Shown here one piece after another: positions 34,205 to 44,218 of a DNA stretch of 60,818 nt; within the stretch, counting starts at the first letter, position 1, and every line of letters starts with the position of its first letter. The stretch lies in contig JANDLT010000028.1 of the NCBI GenBank assembly GCA_024330265.1, positions 1 through 60,818 on the forward strand, read 5' to 3'. A model generated the notes under the pieces. The model was given only the letters and a program-made list of their open reading frames with translations, searched no databases and was not told where the DNA came from. Source of the DNA: Pyrinomonadaceae bacterium MAG19_C2-C3. Lineage in GTDB: Bacteria; Acidobacteriota; Blastocatellia; Pyrinomonadales; Pyrinomonadaceae. Made by a program: the position numbers and the translations under genes.

Positions 34205-37177
34205 TTACAATTCAGTTGCTGCGACGCGCTCAATGGTAAAGACTTCGATTTGGTCGCCGTCTTTAATGTCGTTGAAGTTGACGAGAGCGATACCGCACTC
34301 GAAGCCTTCGCGGACTTCCGCCACGTCGTCTTTCGCGCGGCGCAAAGATGCGATGCCGCCTTCCCACACCACCACACCGTCGCGCACAAGGCGGGCGGAC
34401 GAGTTGCGCCTGACTGTGCCGTCTAAAACGCGACAACCCGCGATAACTCCGGCACGCGGCACGCGGAAGACTTGCTGTACGAGAGCGTGACCGAGAATCT
34501 TTTCCTGCTCAATCGCGTCGAGCATTCCAATCATCGCGGCGCGAATCTCCTCTTCGACTTTGTAAATAATCGAATGCGGGCGAATCTCTACGTCCTCTTG
34601 TTTGGCGAGTTCGGCGGCGCGCACTTCCGGGCGCACGTTGAAGCCGATGATGACGACCGCCGTGTTCGACGCGCTGGCTTGCGTCGCGGAAGCGAGGATG
34701 ACATCGGATTCGGTAATCGCACCGACACCCGAACGCACGACTTTGACTTTGACCTGTTCGGTCGAAAGCTTTTCGAGCGTTGATTTGAGAACCTCGACCG
34801 AACCCTGCACATCGGCTTTAAGTACGACGAGAAGTTCTTTGATTTCCTGTTCGCCCAAAGCTTCGATGCCGCGCTTGGTGGATTGCAAAAGCGTGGTCTG
34901 GCGTTGAAGTTGTTGACGATGTTGCGAGATGTTTTGCGCGCGTGTGATGTCGGAAACGACTTGGAATGAATCGCCCGCTAGCGGCACAGCCTGCAAACCC
35001 AAAACTTCGACGGGTGTCGCGGGCGCGGCTTCCGTCACGCTCTTGCCTCTATCGTCGAACATCGCGCGCACCTTGCCGTAAATCTGTCCGGCGATGAACG
35101 GGTCACCGACGCGAAGCGTTCCCTGTTGAACCAGTACGGTCGCAACCGCCCCGCGCCCTCTGTCAAGCTTCGCTTCCAGCACGACACCCGACGCGAGACG
35201 TGTCGGACTCGCTTTCAAATCGAGAATGTCGGTCGTGAGCAGAATCGTTTCCAGCAAAGTATCAACATTCGTGCGATTGCGCGCCGAGACTTGAACGGTT
35301 TCGGTGTCACCGCCCCAGTCGAGCGGTTGCAAACCCTGCACCGCGAGTTCTTGCTTCACGCGGTCGGCGTTGGCATCCGGCTTATCAATCTTGTTGATGG
35401 CGACGATAATCGGCACGTTCGCGGCGCGCGAGTGTTCAATGGCTTCGATGGTTTGCGGCATCACGCCGTCATCCGCCGCGACGACTAATACCACCACGTC
35501 GGTCGCTTTCGCTCCGCGTGCGCGCATCATCGTGAACGCTTCGTGACCCGGCGTGTCTAAGAAGACGACGCGGCGCATCTCACCGGGAACACCCGGATTC
35601 GGTACACTGACGCTATAAGCCCCGATGTGCTGTGTGATGCCGCCCGCTTCGCCCGCCGCGACGTTTGCCGTGCGAACCGCGTCAAGCAGACTCGTCTTGC
35701 CGTGGTCAACGTGTCCCATGACGGTGACGACGGGTGCGCGCGGCAGTTCCACGTCATCGGAATCCATCGCAATCAAATCTTCAAATTCCTGCTCCGTGAC
35801 CATTTCTTCAAACGGCACGAAGGAAACTTCATAACCGAAACGCTTTGCCAAATCAACCGCGAGGTCGTCGCCCAAAGGTTGATTGATGGTCGCAAACACG
35901 CCGCGTTGAAGCAGCAGAGCCACGATGTCTTTCGGCTTAATGCCAAGCTTTTCGGCAAACTCTTTGACGGTCGAACCTTCGACGATGCGGGCTTGTTTAA
36001 GTTCTCCGGGCGCGCTCGAAGTCATGCCTTCGCGGATGCGTTCTTCAAGCGTGAGCGTGCGTTGCGGGGTATCAAAGTCTTGATTAAACCGTCCGCCGCC
36101 GCGCGCATCGTTGCGTCGTCCACCGGAAGGAAAACCGTTTCCGGTTGTTGTTTGCGCTCCGCGTCGTCCGCCGCGCGAAGAAGGTTTGCGGCGCGAATCG
36201 GCGGGCGGAATATATGTCGTTTGCGGTGTTGGAGTTTCGCCGGGCGTGCCTTGTGCGGTCGCGGTCGCGCGCCCGCCATTGCCGCCGCGCACATCGTTTC
36301 CGCCGCGCGCTTCATTGCCACGCCGCCGCGCGGTATCGGTAGTTGAAGTTCCGACGGATGCGCCGCCGCTGCGTTCCATACGTTCGCGCGGGGTCGGCGG
36401 CGGCAGTGGCGGTGCTGAGACGCGCTCGCCGGGACGAAGACCGGCGTTAAGTGCGGCGGCAGTCGGGCGTAAGGTTAAGGTTCGTGTGCCGCTTGGCGTG
36501 ACTCGTTGAGTGATAGGTTGCATTACGGGTGGTGCGATGGGTGCGGGCTGTGCTTCTTCCGGCGCGCGTTCGGGGCTGGCTTGCATTTCCGGTTGTTCCG
36601 GTGAGGACACGGCGGGGGCTGCGTCCGCGATGTGTGGGTCGGCTGAAAGATTTGCCGCAACGGAAGCATCAACGGCGGCGGAAGTTTCGGCTTCCGCATC
36701 GGGCGCGAATTGTTCGACGATTGGTTGAGTTGAGGGTGGCTGTATCGCGCGTTTGACGAGACGCGCCATCGGGCGATTGGTGAAACCGGACGACGATGAT
36801 GGCGACGGAGCGGATTGAGTATCGGGCTTCAGTCGCACGGAAGTTTGAGCGTTTGCGGAAGACGGCGCGGGTGCGGGCGGCGTGACGGCGGCGTCATGTT
36901 CGTGATGAGCGTCAGTGTCGCCCGTTGCCGCGTCGCTTTCGTAAGCTGTTGCGTCGCCTTCGGTCGGGCGTTTTTTGACGACACGCACGGCGCGCTGCAC
37001 CGTCGTTTCCTTTTTCGGGAAATACTTATTACGAATCTTGTCCGCCACCTCTTTTGGAACAGAGTTGGACGGGACATTGACATCCACACCCTCGCGGCGC
37101 ACTTCTTCAATCACACGCTTCGATTCGAGTTTTAATTCTTTCGCTAAGTCGTAGATGCGAATTTTCGATGAGGTCAT
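34205..37177 (-). CDS. infB: Translation initiation factor IF-2
   Basis: IF-2 is the GTPase that places initiator tRNA on the 30S subunit. The 990-aa protein has an N-terminal IF2_N helical domain (1-60), a long Pro/Ala- and then Arg/Gly-rich linker (about 80-400), a second IF2_N segment (about 405-460), and the G domain from ~485 with [22 protein letters not shown] and NKIDKP. Domains II-IV follow to the end. The linker is long and RGG-like, typical of high-complexity acidobacterial IF-2. GAGGAG precedes the ATG. It lies between nusA and rbfA in the usual operon; the ylxR gene often found between nusA and infB is absent. Confidence 0.96.
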   Translation of the reverse strand: MTSSKIRIYDLAKELKLESKRVIEEVRREGVDVNVPSNSVPKEVADKIRNKYFPKKETTVQRAVRVVKKRPTEGDATAYESDAATGDTDAHHEHDAAVTPPAPAPSSANAQTSVRLKPDTQSAPSPSSSSGFTNRPMARLVKRAIQPPSTQPIVEQFAPDAEAETSAAVDASVAANLSADPHIADAAPAVSSPEQPEMQASPERAPEEAQPAPIAPPVMQPITQRVTPSGTRTLTLRPTAAALNAGLRPGERVSAPPLPPPTPRERMERSGGASVGTSTTDTARRRGNEARGGNDVRGGNGGRATATAQGTPGETPTPQTTYIPPADSRRKPSSRGGRRGAQTTTGNGFPSGGRRNDARGGGRFNQDFDTPQRTLTLEERIREGMTSSAPGELKQARIVEGSTVKEFAEKLGIKPKDIVALLLQRGVFATINQPLGDDLAVDLAKRFGYEVSFVPFEEMVTEQEFEDLIAMDSDDVELPRAPVVTVMGHVDHGKTSLLDAVRTANVAAGEAGGITQHIGAYSVSVPNPGVPGEMRRVVFLDTPGHEAFTMMRARGAKATDVVVLVVAADDGVMPQTIEAIEHSRAANVPIIVAINKIDKPDANADRVKQELAVQGLQPLDWGGDTETVQVSARNRTNVDTLLETILLTTDILDLKASPTRLASGVVLEAKLDRGRGAVATVLVQQGTLRVGDPFIAGQIYGKVRAMFDDRGKSVTEAAPATPVEVLGLQAVPLAGDSFQVVSDITRAQNISQHRQQLQRQTTLLQSTKRGIEALGEQEIKELLVVLKADVQGSVEVLKSTLEKLSTEQVKVKVVRSGVGAITESDVILASATQASASNTAVVIIGFNVRPEVRAAELAKQEDVEIRPHSIIYKVEEEIRAAMIGMLDAIEQEKILGHALVQQVFRVPRAGVIAGCRVLDGTVRRNSSARLVRDGVVVWEGGIASLRRAKDDVAEVREGFECGIALVNFNDIKDGDQIEVFTIERVAATEL

Positions 37178-37233
37178 GTACTCCTCGCTGCGACGCTTCG
37201 GGATAAGGACGGCATCGCGCGCTTTATAAGTTC

Positions 37234-37271
37234 GGTTGAAGTTAAAAGGTATCGCCTCTTTGACTTCAACC
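37234..37271. other. Intercistronic hairpin between nusA and infB
   Basis: GGTTGAAGTTAAAAGG and CCTCTTTGACTTCAACC pair as a ~16-bp stem with two imperfections and a 5-nt loop. It lies about 57 nt upstream of the infB ATG in the nusA-infB spacer. There is no T run on the minus strand, so it is more likely an RNA-processing or stability element than a terminator. Confidence 0.65.
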
Positions 37272-37407
37272 GCGCACCCGCGAATTAGCCGTTAAGCTTT
37301 GGCGCAAGCAAAGGAGTCAGAAGTCAAGGCGACTTGTCAAAGCGTATGTTCATAACATTAAACATGCGCGCTAAAAATACTGGAGATGCAAAGCTTGAAA
37401 ACAAACA

Positions 37408-39243
37408 TTACGCATCACCTTCGGCACGGTCGTCTTCCGTTATCACGACATCGCCGGTTGGAGAACCGCGTTCGATTGAACCGTCGCCCATTGAGGCTTC
37501 GGAAGCGAAACCGGAACTCGGAGAGAACGGAGCATCTTCTTCGGTTTCGTTCGCGGAAGAAAGTTCGTTCGTGCGGTTTGTGTCTTCTGCGTCTTCCGCC
37601 ATCGCCGCTTCGCTCGAAGTTATATCCGGCGCGGGCATAATGGTGTCGGGTTGCAAATCGCGCCCCGCGCCTTGCAAGGCGAGTTCGTCAGCCGATATCG
37701 CTTCGGCTTCCGTTAGGGCAACCGGGTCGGCGGAATGTTGGGCGAGGATGTCGGCTTCAGCCTGAAACGGCGTGCCGCCACGCACGGCTTCATCATAACC
37801 TTCGTTCGTTGATTCGTTGGACGGTTCGACGCCCGGTTGATTCTTGTTGTCGTCCATTTCGATTGAAGCCGCGTGCTGTTCGGTAATGGTTGTCGTTTCT
37901 TCCGGCGTCGCTTCAGATGTTGCTTCTTGTTCGGTGGCTTGGGCTTGGTTCGCGTCTCCGCCGTTTTCTTCGACGGTGCGCGATGCGACGATTGCCTGCA
38001 CGGAATCAAGAATCGCCTGAGCTTCGTCAAGACTCGTATCGAGCATGTCAACTAAGTCGTCAACCGAAGTCGCGGCGAGTGCGTCCACGGTTTCGATGTT
38101 GTGTTCGGCAAGCGTCGCGGCGACGGCAGGCGACACACCTTCAAGCGCGGTCAAGGGAACCGCTTCGCCCGAAGCTATTAACGCGCCGAGACTCGCGGCA
38201 ACCTGTTTCTTAACTTCTTCTTCGCTGCGAATGTCTATGTTCCAGCCGACGAGTTTCGTCGCCAGGCGCACGTTCTGACCGCGCTTGCCGATGGCGAGTG
38301 AAAGTTGGTCGTCATTGACGATGACTTCCATCTGCCGCTTCTCGATGTCAGTGATACGAACTTGATTGACCTTCGCGGGCGACAAAGCGTTTGCCGCGAA
38401 CACGGACGGTTCATCAGACCATTCGATGATGTCAATCTTTTCGCCGCGCAACTCGCGTATGATTGCCTGCACGCGCGAACCTTTCATGCCGACGCACGCG
38501 CCAACGGGGTCAACGTCGCGCTCGTTCGAGGTGACCGCGATTTTCGCACGTTCGCCCGGTTCACGCACGGCGTTCTTTATCGTCACCGTTTCGTCGTAAA
38601 TCTCCGGGACTTCCATTTCAAACAGGCGGCGCACAAGTTCCGGCGAGGTGCGCGAAACTTCGACTTGCAAACCCTTCGCTTCCTTCTGCACTTCGCTGAT
38701 GACGACTCGCACGCGCTCGCCCTGTGACCATTGTTCGCCGCGCGATTGTTCCTTGCGCGGCAAGACGACCTCAATCGTGCCTAAATCAATAATCACGTCG
38801 CCGCGCTCAAAGCGTTTGACGAAGCCGGAAACGAGGTCGCCCATCTTGTCAATATATTGGTCGTAAATGTTGGCGCGTTCGGCGTCGCGCACCTTCTGGA
38901 AAAGAATCTGTTTCGCGGTTTGCGCCGCGATGCGTCCCATCTCTTCCATCGGAAGCGGAAGTTGTAATTCGTCACCGATTTCGACTTCATCGCCCGCCAT
39001 TTCGCGGGCTTCGTCAATGGACAATTCAATCGCCGGATTCGTCACTTCCTCGACGATGACTTTCGACGAGAAAAGTTCGATGCCCGATTCCGAAGACCAT
39101 TCGACGTAGATTTCTTCGCCCGAACGAAACTGTTTTTTCGCCGCCGCGCGCACGGCATCTTTCATCGCCTCAATGACGAGTTCGCGGTCAATACCTTTCT
39201 CTTTACAGAGAAGATCAATGCTTTGCCCGATGGATGCGCTCAT
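37408..39243 (-). CDS. nusA: Transcription elongation/termination factor NusA
   Basis: NusA binds RNA polymerase and nascent RNA and modulates pausing, termination and antitermination. Residues 1-~125 are the NusA N-domain, followed by S1 (about 135-200) and the tandem KH domains (about 200-345) with KIAVTSNERDVDPVGACVGMKG. A helix-hairpin-helix region near 350-425 follows (LTALEGVSPAVAATLAEHNI). The last ~180 residues are unusually acidic and low-complexity, a tail beyond the normal E. coli AR repeats. It sits between rimP and infB. Total length is 611 aa. Confidence 0.95.
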   Translation of the reverse strand: MSASIGQSIDLLCKEKGIDRELVIEAMKDAVRAAAKKQFRSGEEIYVEWSSESGIELFSSKVIVEEVTNPAIELSIDEAREMAGDEVEIGDELQLPLPMEEMGRIAAQTAKQILFQKVRDAERANIYDQYIDKMGDLVSGFVKRFERGDVIIDLGTIEVVLPRKEQSRGEQWSQGERVRVVISEVQKEAKGLQVEVSRTSPELVRRLFEMEVPEIYDETVTIKNAVREPGERAKIAVTSNERDVDPVGACVGMKGSRVQAIIRELRGEKIDIIEWSDEPSVFAANALSPAKVNQVRITDIEKRQMEVIVNDDQLSLAIGKRGQNVRLATKLVGWNIDIRSEEEVKKQVAASLGALIASGEAVPLTALEGVSPAVAATLAEHNIETVDALAATSVDDLVDMLDTSLDEAQAILDSVQAIVASRTVEENGGDANQAQATEQEATSEATPEETTTITEQHAASIEMDDNKNQPGVEPSNESTNEGYDEAVRGGTPFQAEADILAQHSADPVALTEAEAISADELALQGAGRDLQPDTIMPAPDITSSEAAMAEDAEDTNRTNELSSANETEEDAPFSPSSGFASEASMGDGSIERGSPTGDVVITEDDRAEGDA

Positions 39244-39379
39244 GCTGTTTGGGTTCTTCGACTACTCAATCTCAAGGTTCAAATATAGAAAGGCTTAATG
39301 CCTTTCCGGTTTTTATTTCGGCTCAATTGCCATGACGACTTCTTTTTAGGTGCAGTGTTAGATGCACCGCCGTCTGGAT

Positions 39380-39985
39380 TTACTCGCCACCTTCAATGTC
39401 ATCGCCCATCGTGTTGTTTGTCGTTTCACCGTTTTTCGCGGAACGTTCCGCCGCTATCCGCCGCGCGCGTTCTTCCGCAATCTTAAACTCGGCTTCCGCG
39501 TCAATCTCCAGATTGCCTTTGGCGATTAACTCCAGCGGAATAAAAACCTGCCCGTTCGTCCGGTCTTCAAACACCACTGAATCGGCATCAACGCCTAAGA
39601 TACGCCCGCGAAAATTGCGTTGACTGTTTATCGGTTTCGCGGTTTTGATTTGTGCCAACCGCCCGGCGAAGCGTTCGTAATCACCCCGCTTATACAAGCC
39701 GCGTTCAAGTCCCGGAGAGGAAACTTCAAGCGTGTAATTGCCGTGCAAAAAATCTCCCGCATCCAAAACCGCCGCGACGTGTTGACTGACACGCGCGCAA
39801 TCTTTGTGCGTCACGCCTTCCGGTTTATCAATAAAAATGCGGGCGATGGTTTCACCGCGCCCGCCGCTTCGGGCGACTTCGACATGCACGAGTTCCAATC
39901 CATAATCACCCGCCGCGCCTTCCGCGACTTCACGCACACGCGCTTCGATTGAGAATTGACTTGAATCTGTTTCCGCCACGCTCAA
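39380..39985 (-). CDS. rimP: Ribosome maturation factor RimP
   Basis: RimP is needed for 30S maturation. The 201-aa protein has the RimP signature: LELVHVEVARSG, IFIDKPEGVTHKDCARVS, LDAGDFLHGNYTLEVSSPGLERGL, followed by the SH3-like C-terminal domain. The C-terminal ~25 residues are charged. The start is a TTG at 39985, supported by GGAG 9 nt upstream; no ATG fits. It is the first gene of the nusA-infB-rbfA operon, 136 nt before nusA. Confidence 0.92.
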   Translation of the reverse strand: MSVAETDSSQFSIEARVREVAEGAAGDYGLELVHVEVARSGGRGETIARIFIDKPEGVTHKDCARVSQHVAAVLDAGDFLHGNYTLEVSSPGLERGLYKRGDYERFAGRLAQIKTAKPINSQRNFRGRILGVDADSVVFEDRTNGQVFIPLELIAKGNLEIDAEAEFKIAEERARRIAAERSAKNGETTNNTMGDDIEGGE

Positions 39986-40163
39986 TTAAAACGTCTCCGG
40001 TTTCTCGGTGAACTGTCGCGCAAAAGAAAAAGTGGGCGCGAAACCCACAAGAAGAAAACTTCGCGCTTAAAGCAAGCCGCGAATTATACGGAAAGACTAG
40101 CGGGTAAGCAAGCGAACGGGGTGGTAGTCGGGTAATAGTGTGTTGCAATTACCTCACTCTGTT

Positions 40164-40412
40164 TTAGTTCGCAAGTTTCCACTTTGGATAATCCTTTGGC
40201 AAATATCGCCACGCACAACCCGTGCGAACAAGGTAGAAAATTGCGTTGAGGATTTCGCGCCGCGCGTGTGTGGGCGGTCTGCCCGTTGGTTTTTGTTTCG
40301 GCAAGCATCTTTTGAGATACTGCCACTCTCCGTCAGTCAGGTCACTAGGATAGATTCGTTTGGTCATGAATCTAGCTTACCCTAGCTGGCGGAGACTTTT
40401 CCGAACACGCTC
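40164..40412 (-). pseudogene. Truncated IS5-family transposase with left end
   Basis: The 67-aa frame (40164-40367) matches the N-terminal DUF4096 part of IS5-family transposases ([49 protein letters not shown]) and then stops, with the catalytic DDE domain missing. Upstream of its ATG, GAGCGTGTTCGGAAAAGTC (reading in from 40412) looks like an IS5-type terminal inverted repeat. The right end is not visible. This is a dead insertion remnant that marks the border between the rimP operon and the accessory region. Confidence 0.8.
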
Positions 40413-40427
40413 TTAAAAATTAAGGGA

Positions 40428-40871
40428 ATGAAATTCGTCGTCCAAGAACATCATGCCAGCCATCTGCACTGGGATTTTCGTCTGGAGATCGCAGGTGTGT
40501 TGAAGAGTTGGGCAGTACCGAAAGGAGTCTCGCTTGACCCGACCGCGAAACGACTGGCGGTCGAAGTCGCAGACCATTCAATCTCGTACTTGACGTTCGA
40601 GGGCATGTTGCCGGAAGGCAGCTACGGTGCGGGTCAAGTCTATGTGTGGGACATCGGCAACTTTGAATTGACCGCAGGCACTGACGCCCCTGCCGCGTGG
40701 GAGGCGGGCGCGTTGCGATTTCGTCTTGAAGGCAAACGGTTGAAGGGCGAATGGAGGCTCTACAAGATGAAAGGCAAGCATGAGCGGGGACGACCAATGT
40801 GGTTGTTGCAAAAGATTGAAGACGAATACGCCGTGAGGGGACACACAGCGGAGATCATCGGTAGAAGTTGA
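40428..40871 (+). CDS. DNA ligase D-type 3'-phosphoesterase domain protein
   Basis: The 147-aa product is a stand-alone LigD phosphoesterase (PE) domain: [18 protein letters not shown] carries the metal-binding His/Asp/Arg set, followed by [23 protein letters not shown] in parts, [15 protein letters not shown] and WLLQK. PE domains trim 3' phosphates and ribonucleotides for end joining. The protein begins immediately at the conserved strand, without the ~20-30-residue lead usual in stand-alone members, and the ATG is 15 nt from the IS5-like end with no proper ribosome binding site. No Ku or ligase gene is near. It may be a 5'-truncated gene. Confidence 0.8.
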   Translation: MKFVVQEHHASHLHWDFRLEIAGVLKSWAVPKGVSLDPTAKRLAVEVADHSISYLTFEGMLPEGSYGAGQVYVWDIGNFELTAGTDAPAAWEAGALRFRLEGKRLKGEWRLYKMKGKHERGRPMWLLQKIEDEYAVRGHTAEIIGRS

Positions 40872-41033
40872 GGGTATGTTCCGCTCGGCGTCGAGCGGGA
40901 AGCGGCGAGGTTCTTTGGCAATCTAGCGGCGCACATACAATCGCATGTCTTTCTCGCCGATAACCCTGTGCAAGTTACAGGCTTCATCAAGGAGTTGCTA
41001 AGTTCAGGCGAGGGCGAAGGATGTGCCTCTTGA
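40872..41033 (+). other. Open frame continuing in frame after the phosphoesterase stop
   Basis: After the TGA the same frame stays open for 53 codons (GYVPLGVEREAARFFGNLAA, then VFLADNPVQVTGFIKELL) and ends with TGA at 41031-41033. The composition is protein-like. I do not recognise it; it has no start codon or ribosome binding site, so it is probably the C-terminal remnant of another gene. Confidence 0.35.
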
Positions 41034-41097
41034 ATGCCGCAGGGATAAAGATATGTTCTCAGCGCACGCTAGAATCTTGCCACCGGAGAATTTCAAA

Positions 41098-42348
41098 ATG
41101 GATAAAACACACGCAGAAGCGCGAACAGCTAAACAATTAGCAGAACGGTTTTCGGGAGCTAAGCATTTATCGGCAATAACAGTGATAGTGCTGGTTTTCG
41201 TGCTCACGGCGTTGCCGTCCAGCACCAACGCGCAACAATCTGCTGCCCGTTCCGCCGTAGCAAAGCGCAAACTCTCGCTTCAATACTATCCGCCGAAGGG
41301 CGACGCCTGGCAGCGCAAGTCTCCCGCGCAAGTCGGGATGAACAAGGCGAAACTCGACGCGGCAATTGAATTTGCCAAGACACGAGAGAGCCGTGTGCCG
41401 CGCGACTTCTCGACCCAAGAACAAACCTTCGGCAGACTTCTCGGACGTATGCCGAAAGAGCGTGGAGCGACCAACGGTATCATCTTGCGACACGGCTACA
41501 TCGTCGCCGAGTGGGGCGATACGCTCCGCGCCTGCCCGACCTACAGCGTGGCGAAAAGTTTTCTGTCAACACTGCTTGGGCTAGCAATTGACCGCAAGTT
41601 GATTAAGAGCATCAATGATCCGGTTCGCCACCTCGTCAAAGATGGCGGCTATGATTCACCCCGTAACAGCAAAATTACTTGGGATCATCACGCACGACAA
41701 GCGAGCGAATGGCACGGCGCGATGTGGGGCAAGTCCGACAACTTTATGGGGGTTGAGGAGTTCGGGCAGGGACGTAGAGAGCCGCGCGAGTTGCGCGAAC
41801 CGGGTGAGTTTTACGAATACAACGATGTGCGAATCAATCGTTTAGCGTTGTCACTGTTGCGCGTGTGGAATAAACCTTTGCCGCAAGTCTTGCGCGATGA
41901 AGTGATGAACCCGATTGGTGCTTCCGACACTTGGCGATACTACGGCTATCGCAATTCAAACGTGATGATTAGGGGCAAGCCTGTGCCGTCCATCAGCGGC
42001 GGAACACGGTGGGGCGGCGGGCTGTGGATTTCGACGCGCGACGAAGCCCGCTTTGGTTACTTGTTTTTGCGCGAAGGACAGTGGCGTGGCAAGCAAATCA
42101 TCTCACGCGAGTGGATTAGGCAAGCGACCACGCCGGGCGCGACGAAAGCAGATTACGGTTATCTGTGGTGGTTGAACACAAATCAAACGCAGTGGGCAAA
42201 CGCACCGGAGCGGAGTTTCGCGGCTTTGGGTTACGGCTCAAACGCAATCTGGATTGACCCGGAGCATGATCTGGTAGTGGTGTGGCGATGGCACGACGGC
42301 AACCTAAATGAACTTATCAAGCGCGTGCTGGCGGCTGTCGAACGCTGA
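41098..42348 (+). CDS. Exported serine hydrolase of the beta-lactamase class C family
   Basis: A signal peptide (about residues 25-48, [21 protein letters not shown]) precedes a ~370-residue serine beta-lactamase-like domain. The nucleophile motif is S150-V-A-K153 in [13 protein letters not shown], and YEYNDVRIN follows near 239. Members include esterases, D-aminopeptidases and penicillin-binding-like enzymes; a true beta-lactamase is not implied. The start at 41098 has GGAGA about 9 nt upstream. A short sequence just before (41051-41073) recurs at 52953-52975. It is followed 17 nt later by a methyltransferase gene. Confidence 0.85.
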   Translation: MDKTHAEARTAKQLAERFSGAKHLSAITVIVLVFVLTALPSSTNAQQSAARSAVAKRKLSLQYYPPKGDAWQRKSPAQVGMNKAKLDAAIEFAKTRESRVPRDFSTQEQTFGRLLGRMPKERGATNGIILRHGYIVAEWGDTLRACPTYSVAKSFLSTLLGLAIDRKLIKSINDPVRHLVKDGGYDSPRNSKITWDHHARQASEWHGAMWGKSDNFMGVEEFGQGRREPRELREPGEFYEYNDVRINRLALSLLRVWNKPLPQVLRDEVMNPIGASDTWRYYGYRNSNVMIRGKPVPSISGGTRWGGGLWISTRDEARFGYLFLREGQWRGKQIISREWIRQATTPGATKADYGYLWWLNTNQTQWANAPERSFAALGYGSNAIWIDPEHDLVVVWRWHDGNLNELIKRVLAAVER

Positions 42349-42365
42349 CAAGAGCGTATTTCAAC

Positions 42366-43001
42366 ATGGCACTAAAGTCCGATATGACATCACGCTTAAA
42401 TCTTCAAGAGCATTTCGGCAATCTCGACATCTACCTCTTCGACCAACTCCTCAAAGGTCGTTTCACTCCGCGAATGCGCTTGCTCGACGCCGGATGCGGA
42501 GCGGGACGCAATCTCATTTACTTTCTCAGGGAAGGGTACGAAGTTTTCGGCGTTGATGAATCGGAAGAAGCGATTGTACATGTTCGCAGACTTGCCACTT
42601 TGCTCGCGCCTGAACTGCCGCAAGATAACTTTCGCGTCGAAGCGGTTGAGAAGATGACCTTCGCCGATGCGAGCTTCAACCTCGTTATAAGCAACGCCGT
42701 TTTGCACTTCGCATTTGATGAAGATCACTGGCATCGTATGGTGAGCGAGATGTGGCGTGTACTCACGCCCGGTGGCTTCTTCTTCGCGCGCCTCGCCTCA
42801 ACAATAGGGATGGAAGACAAGGTACAGCGGATCGAAGGTAGGCGGTTTTCTTTGCCCGACGGAAGCGACCGCTTTCTCGTAGATGAGCGGATGTTGATTG
42901 ATGCGACGGAGCATTACGGCGGGGAGTTGATTGAACCAATCAAAACAACCGTTGTGCAGAGTATGCGTTCGATGACGACGTGGTGCGTGTTGAAGGGCTA
43001 G
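42366..43001 (+). CDS. Class I SAM-dependent methyltransferase
   Basis: The 211-aa protein has the SAM motif LLDAGCGAGRNLIYFL (about residues 38-53) and the VFGVDES acidic loop, then SNAVLHFAFDEDHWHRM and the LTPGGFFFARL strand, a typical Methyltransf_11 fold. The acceptor is unknown. It ends with RSMTTWCVLKG, a tail whose close homologue survives as a fragment at 52978-53082. It starts 17 nt after the serine-hydrolase gene and is probably co-transcribed. Confidence 0.88.
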   Translation: MALKSDMTSRLNLQEHFGNLDIYLFDQLLKGRFTPRMRLLDAGCGAGRNLIYFLREGYEVFGVDESEEAIVHVRRLATLLAPELPQDNFRVEAVEKMTFADASFNLVISNAVLHFAFDEDHWHRMVSEMWRVLTPGGFFFARLASTIGMEDKVQRIEGRRFSLPDGSDRFLVDERMLIDATEHYGGELIEPIKTTVVQSMRSMTTWCVLKG

Positions 43002-43068
43002 AAACAAATGAGGTTGCGCTTTTTATCACTTCTCAGAAATGACCACTTGACAGGGTGTCGGAGGACAG

Positions 43069-43096
43069 TTCGGTTAGCGGTGAACGCTTAACCGAA
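43069..43096. terminator. Hairpin at the yceH 3' end
   Basis: TTCGGTTAGCG (43069-43079) pairs with CGCTTAACCGAA (43085-43096) with one bulged base. It overlaps the yceH stop codon and lies between convergent genes. Confidence 0.55.
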
Positions 43097-43753
43097 TTGA
43101 CTTTTGAAGTCGTCGAACTGTTCTCGTAAGGTTTTCAATTCCGCGCCGAGAACTTCTACCTCTCCTTCGAGCTTCGCTATTCTTTCAACTTGCGTCGGCG
43201 CGAGCGTCCCCGCGATTTTCGGGACTTCCGGGAAACTGTTTTCCACCACAGTCTTGATGATTACTTCGCCGGAGAGAAGGTGTGCGTAGCGGGCGTCTTT
43301 CTGCCCGGCTTGGCGCGGCAACTTCATCACTAAAGCATTCGGCTCTTTGTTCATCAAAGTGTTGAGTGTCTCTTCGACTACTCCCGCTCCCGAAAACTCG
43401 CACAACCGATTCGCGCGCTCACGAAGCTCGCCGATTGTCTGCTGCCCTCTGAGCATCAGCACGTCAATTACAGCTTGTTCCCGTTCGTCGAGTTCATAAA
43501 CCTGCGCTGTCATATGCTTGTATTTAGGAACGCGGCTGCCGCTGCCGTAGAAGACGTACACCAGATTTTTCACACGCAACGTCTCAAGCGCGTGCGCGAC
43601 CGTCGCTTCGTCGAACGACACCACGGGTTCACGGTTGTTCTTCTGATTACACGCTTGCGTCAAAGCGTTTAGTGTCAGCGGGTAATACTCGGGCGTCATC
43701 ACCTGTTTCTCAATCAGAGAACCGAGGACGCGCACCTCGACTTCATTTAGCAT
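43088..43753 (-). CDS. DUF480 (YceH-like) winged-helix protein
   Basis: The 221-aa protein matches YceH/DUF480: LNEVEVRVLGSLIEKQVMTP, EYYPLTLNALTQACNQKNNR and the second winged helix RGQQTIGELRERANRLCEF. A C-terminal coiled segment (KLEGEVEVLGAELKTLREQ) closes it. The fold suggests DNA or RNA binding; the role is not established. The start at 43753 fits the family N-terminus; an ATG 24 nt earlier adds unrelated residues. Confidence 0.9.
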   Translation of the reverse strand: MLNEVEVRVLGSLIEKQVMTPEYYPLTLNALTQACNQKNNREPVVSFDEATVAHALETLRVKNLVYVFYGSGSRVPKYKHMTAQVYELDEREQAVIDVLMLRGQQTIGELRERANRLCEFSGAGVVEETLNTLMNKEPNALVMKLPRQAGQKDARYAHLLSGEVIIKTVVENSFPEVPKIAGTLAPTQVERIAKLEGEVEVLGAELKTLREQFDDFKSQFG

Positions 43754-43971
43754 GATTGGATACCATTCGTTTATCAACCTTGTTGGAAGCTATCATTTCA
43801 ACGACATGCGAAGTATAACGGTTCTCTATTGTGTTTGCGCCGCAATTAAGAATCAATTTATAGACACAATCTGATTCAGGAAAGTTAATCAGAAGCAGAG
43901 TCAACATCAGCACTTGATAGCTTCGTAACTTCGCTTTTGATTCACACAATGGTCTATCCTTTCCGTCAATT

Positions 43972-44154
43972 ATGGAAACCGAATATGCTTTCGCCTGTCC
44001 GCACTGCTGGCAGACAATCACGATGCTGCTGGACTTGAGTGTGGCGCGGCAACAGTACGTCGAAGATTGTGAGGTTTGCTGCCGTCCGATTCTCATCGCA
44101 TACGAATCGGACGGCGAGGATGTAACATCATTCGAGGCGCAAGGGACAGCCTGA
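43972..44154 (+). CDS. CPXCG-type cysteine-rich small protein
   Basis: This 60-aa protein has two Cys pairs, CPHC at residues 9-12 and CEVCC near 33-37, within FACPHCWQTITMLLDLSV and VEDCEVCCRPI, matching the CPXCG motif-containing cysteine-rich protein family. It is probably a small zinc ribbon of unknown role. The overlapping 185-aa frame on the other strand has no recognisable content and runs into yceH, so this frame is preferred. Confidence 0.8.
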   Translation: METEYAFACPHCWQTITMLLDLSVARQQYVEDCEVCCRPILIAYESDGEDVTSFEAQGTA

Positions 44155-44218
44155 AATTTCGTAAGCACCCATCGCGCATCGGAAATGAATCTTAAAAGAA
44201 AAGTCGAGGAGAAAGTGT

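Noticed and set aside
39288..39306. GAAAGGC/GCCTTTC hairpin between rimP and nusA as a terminator
   Set aside because: The T run follows only on the plus strand, opposite to the genes, and the stem is just 7 bp; a terminator for the operon is unlikely.
40428..40871. A non-homologous end-joining locus (Ku/LigD)
   Set aside because: Only the phosphoesterase domain is present; no Ku, polymerase or ligase domain lies nearby.
41098..42348. Antibiotic-resistance beta-lactamase
   Set aside because: Only the SxxK family fold is evident; class C-like hydrolases of this type are mostly esterases or peptidases.
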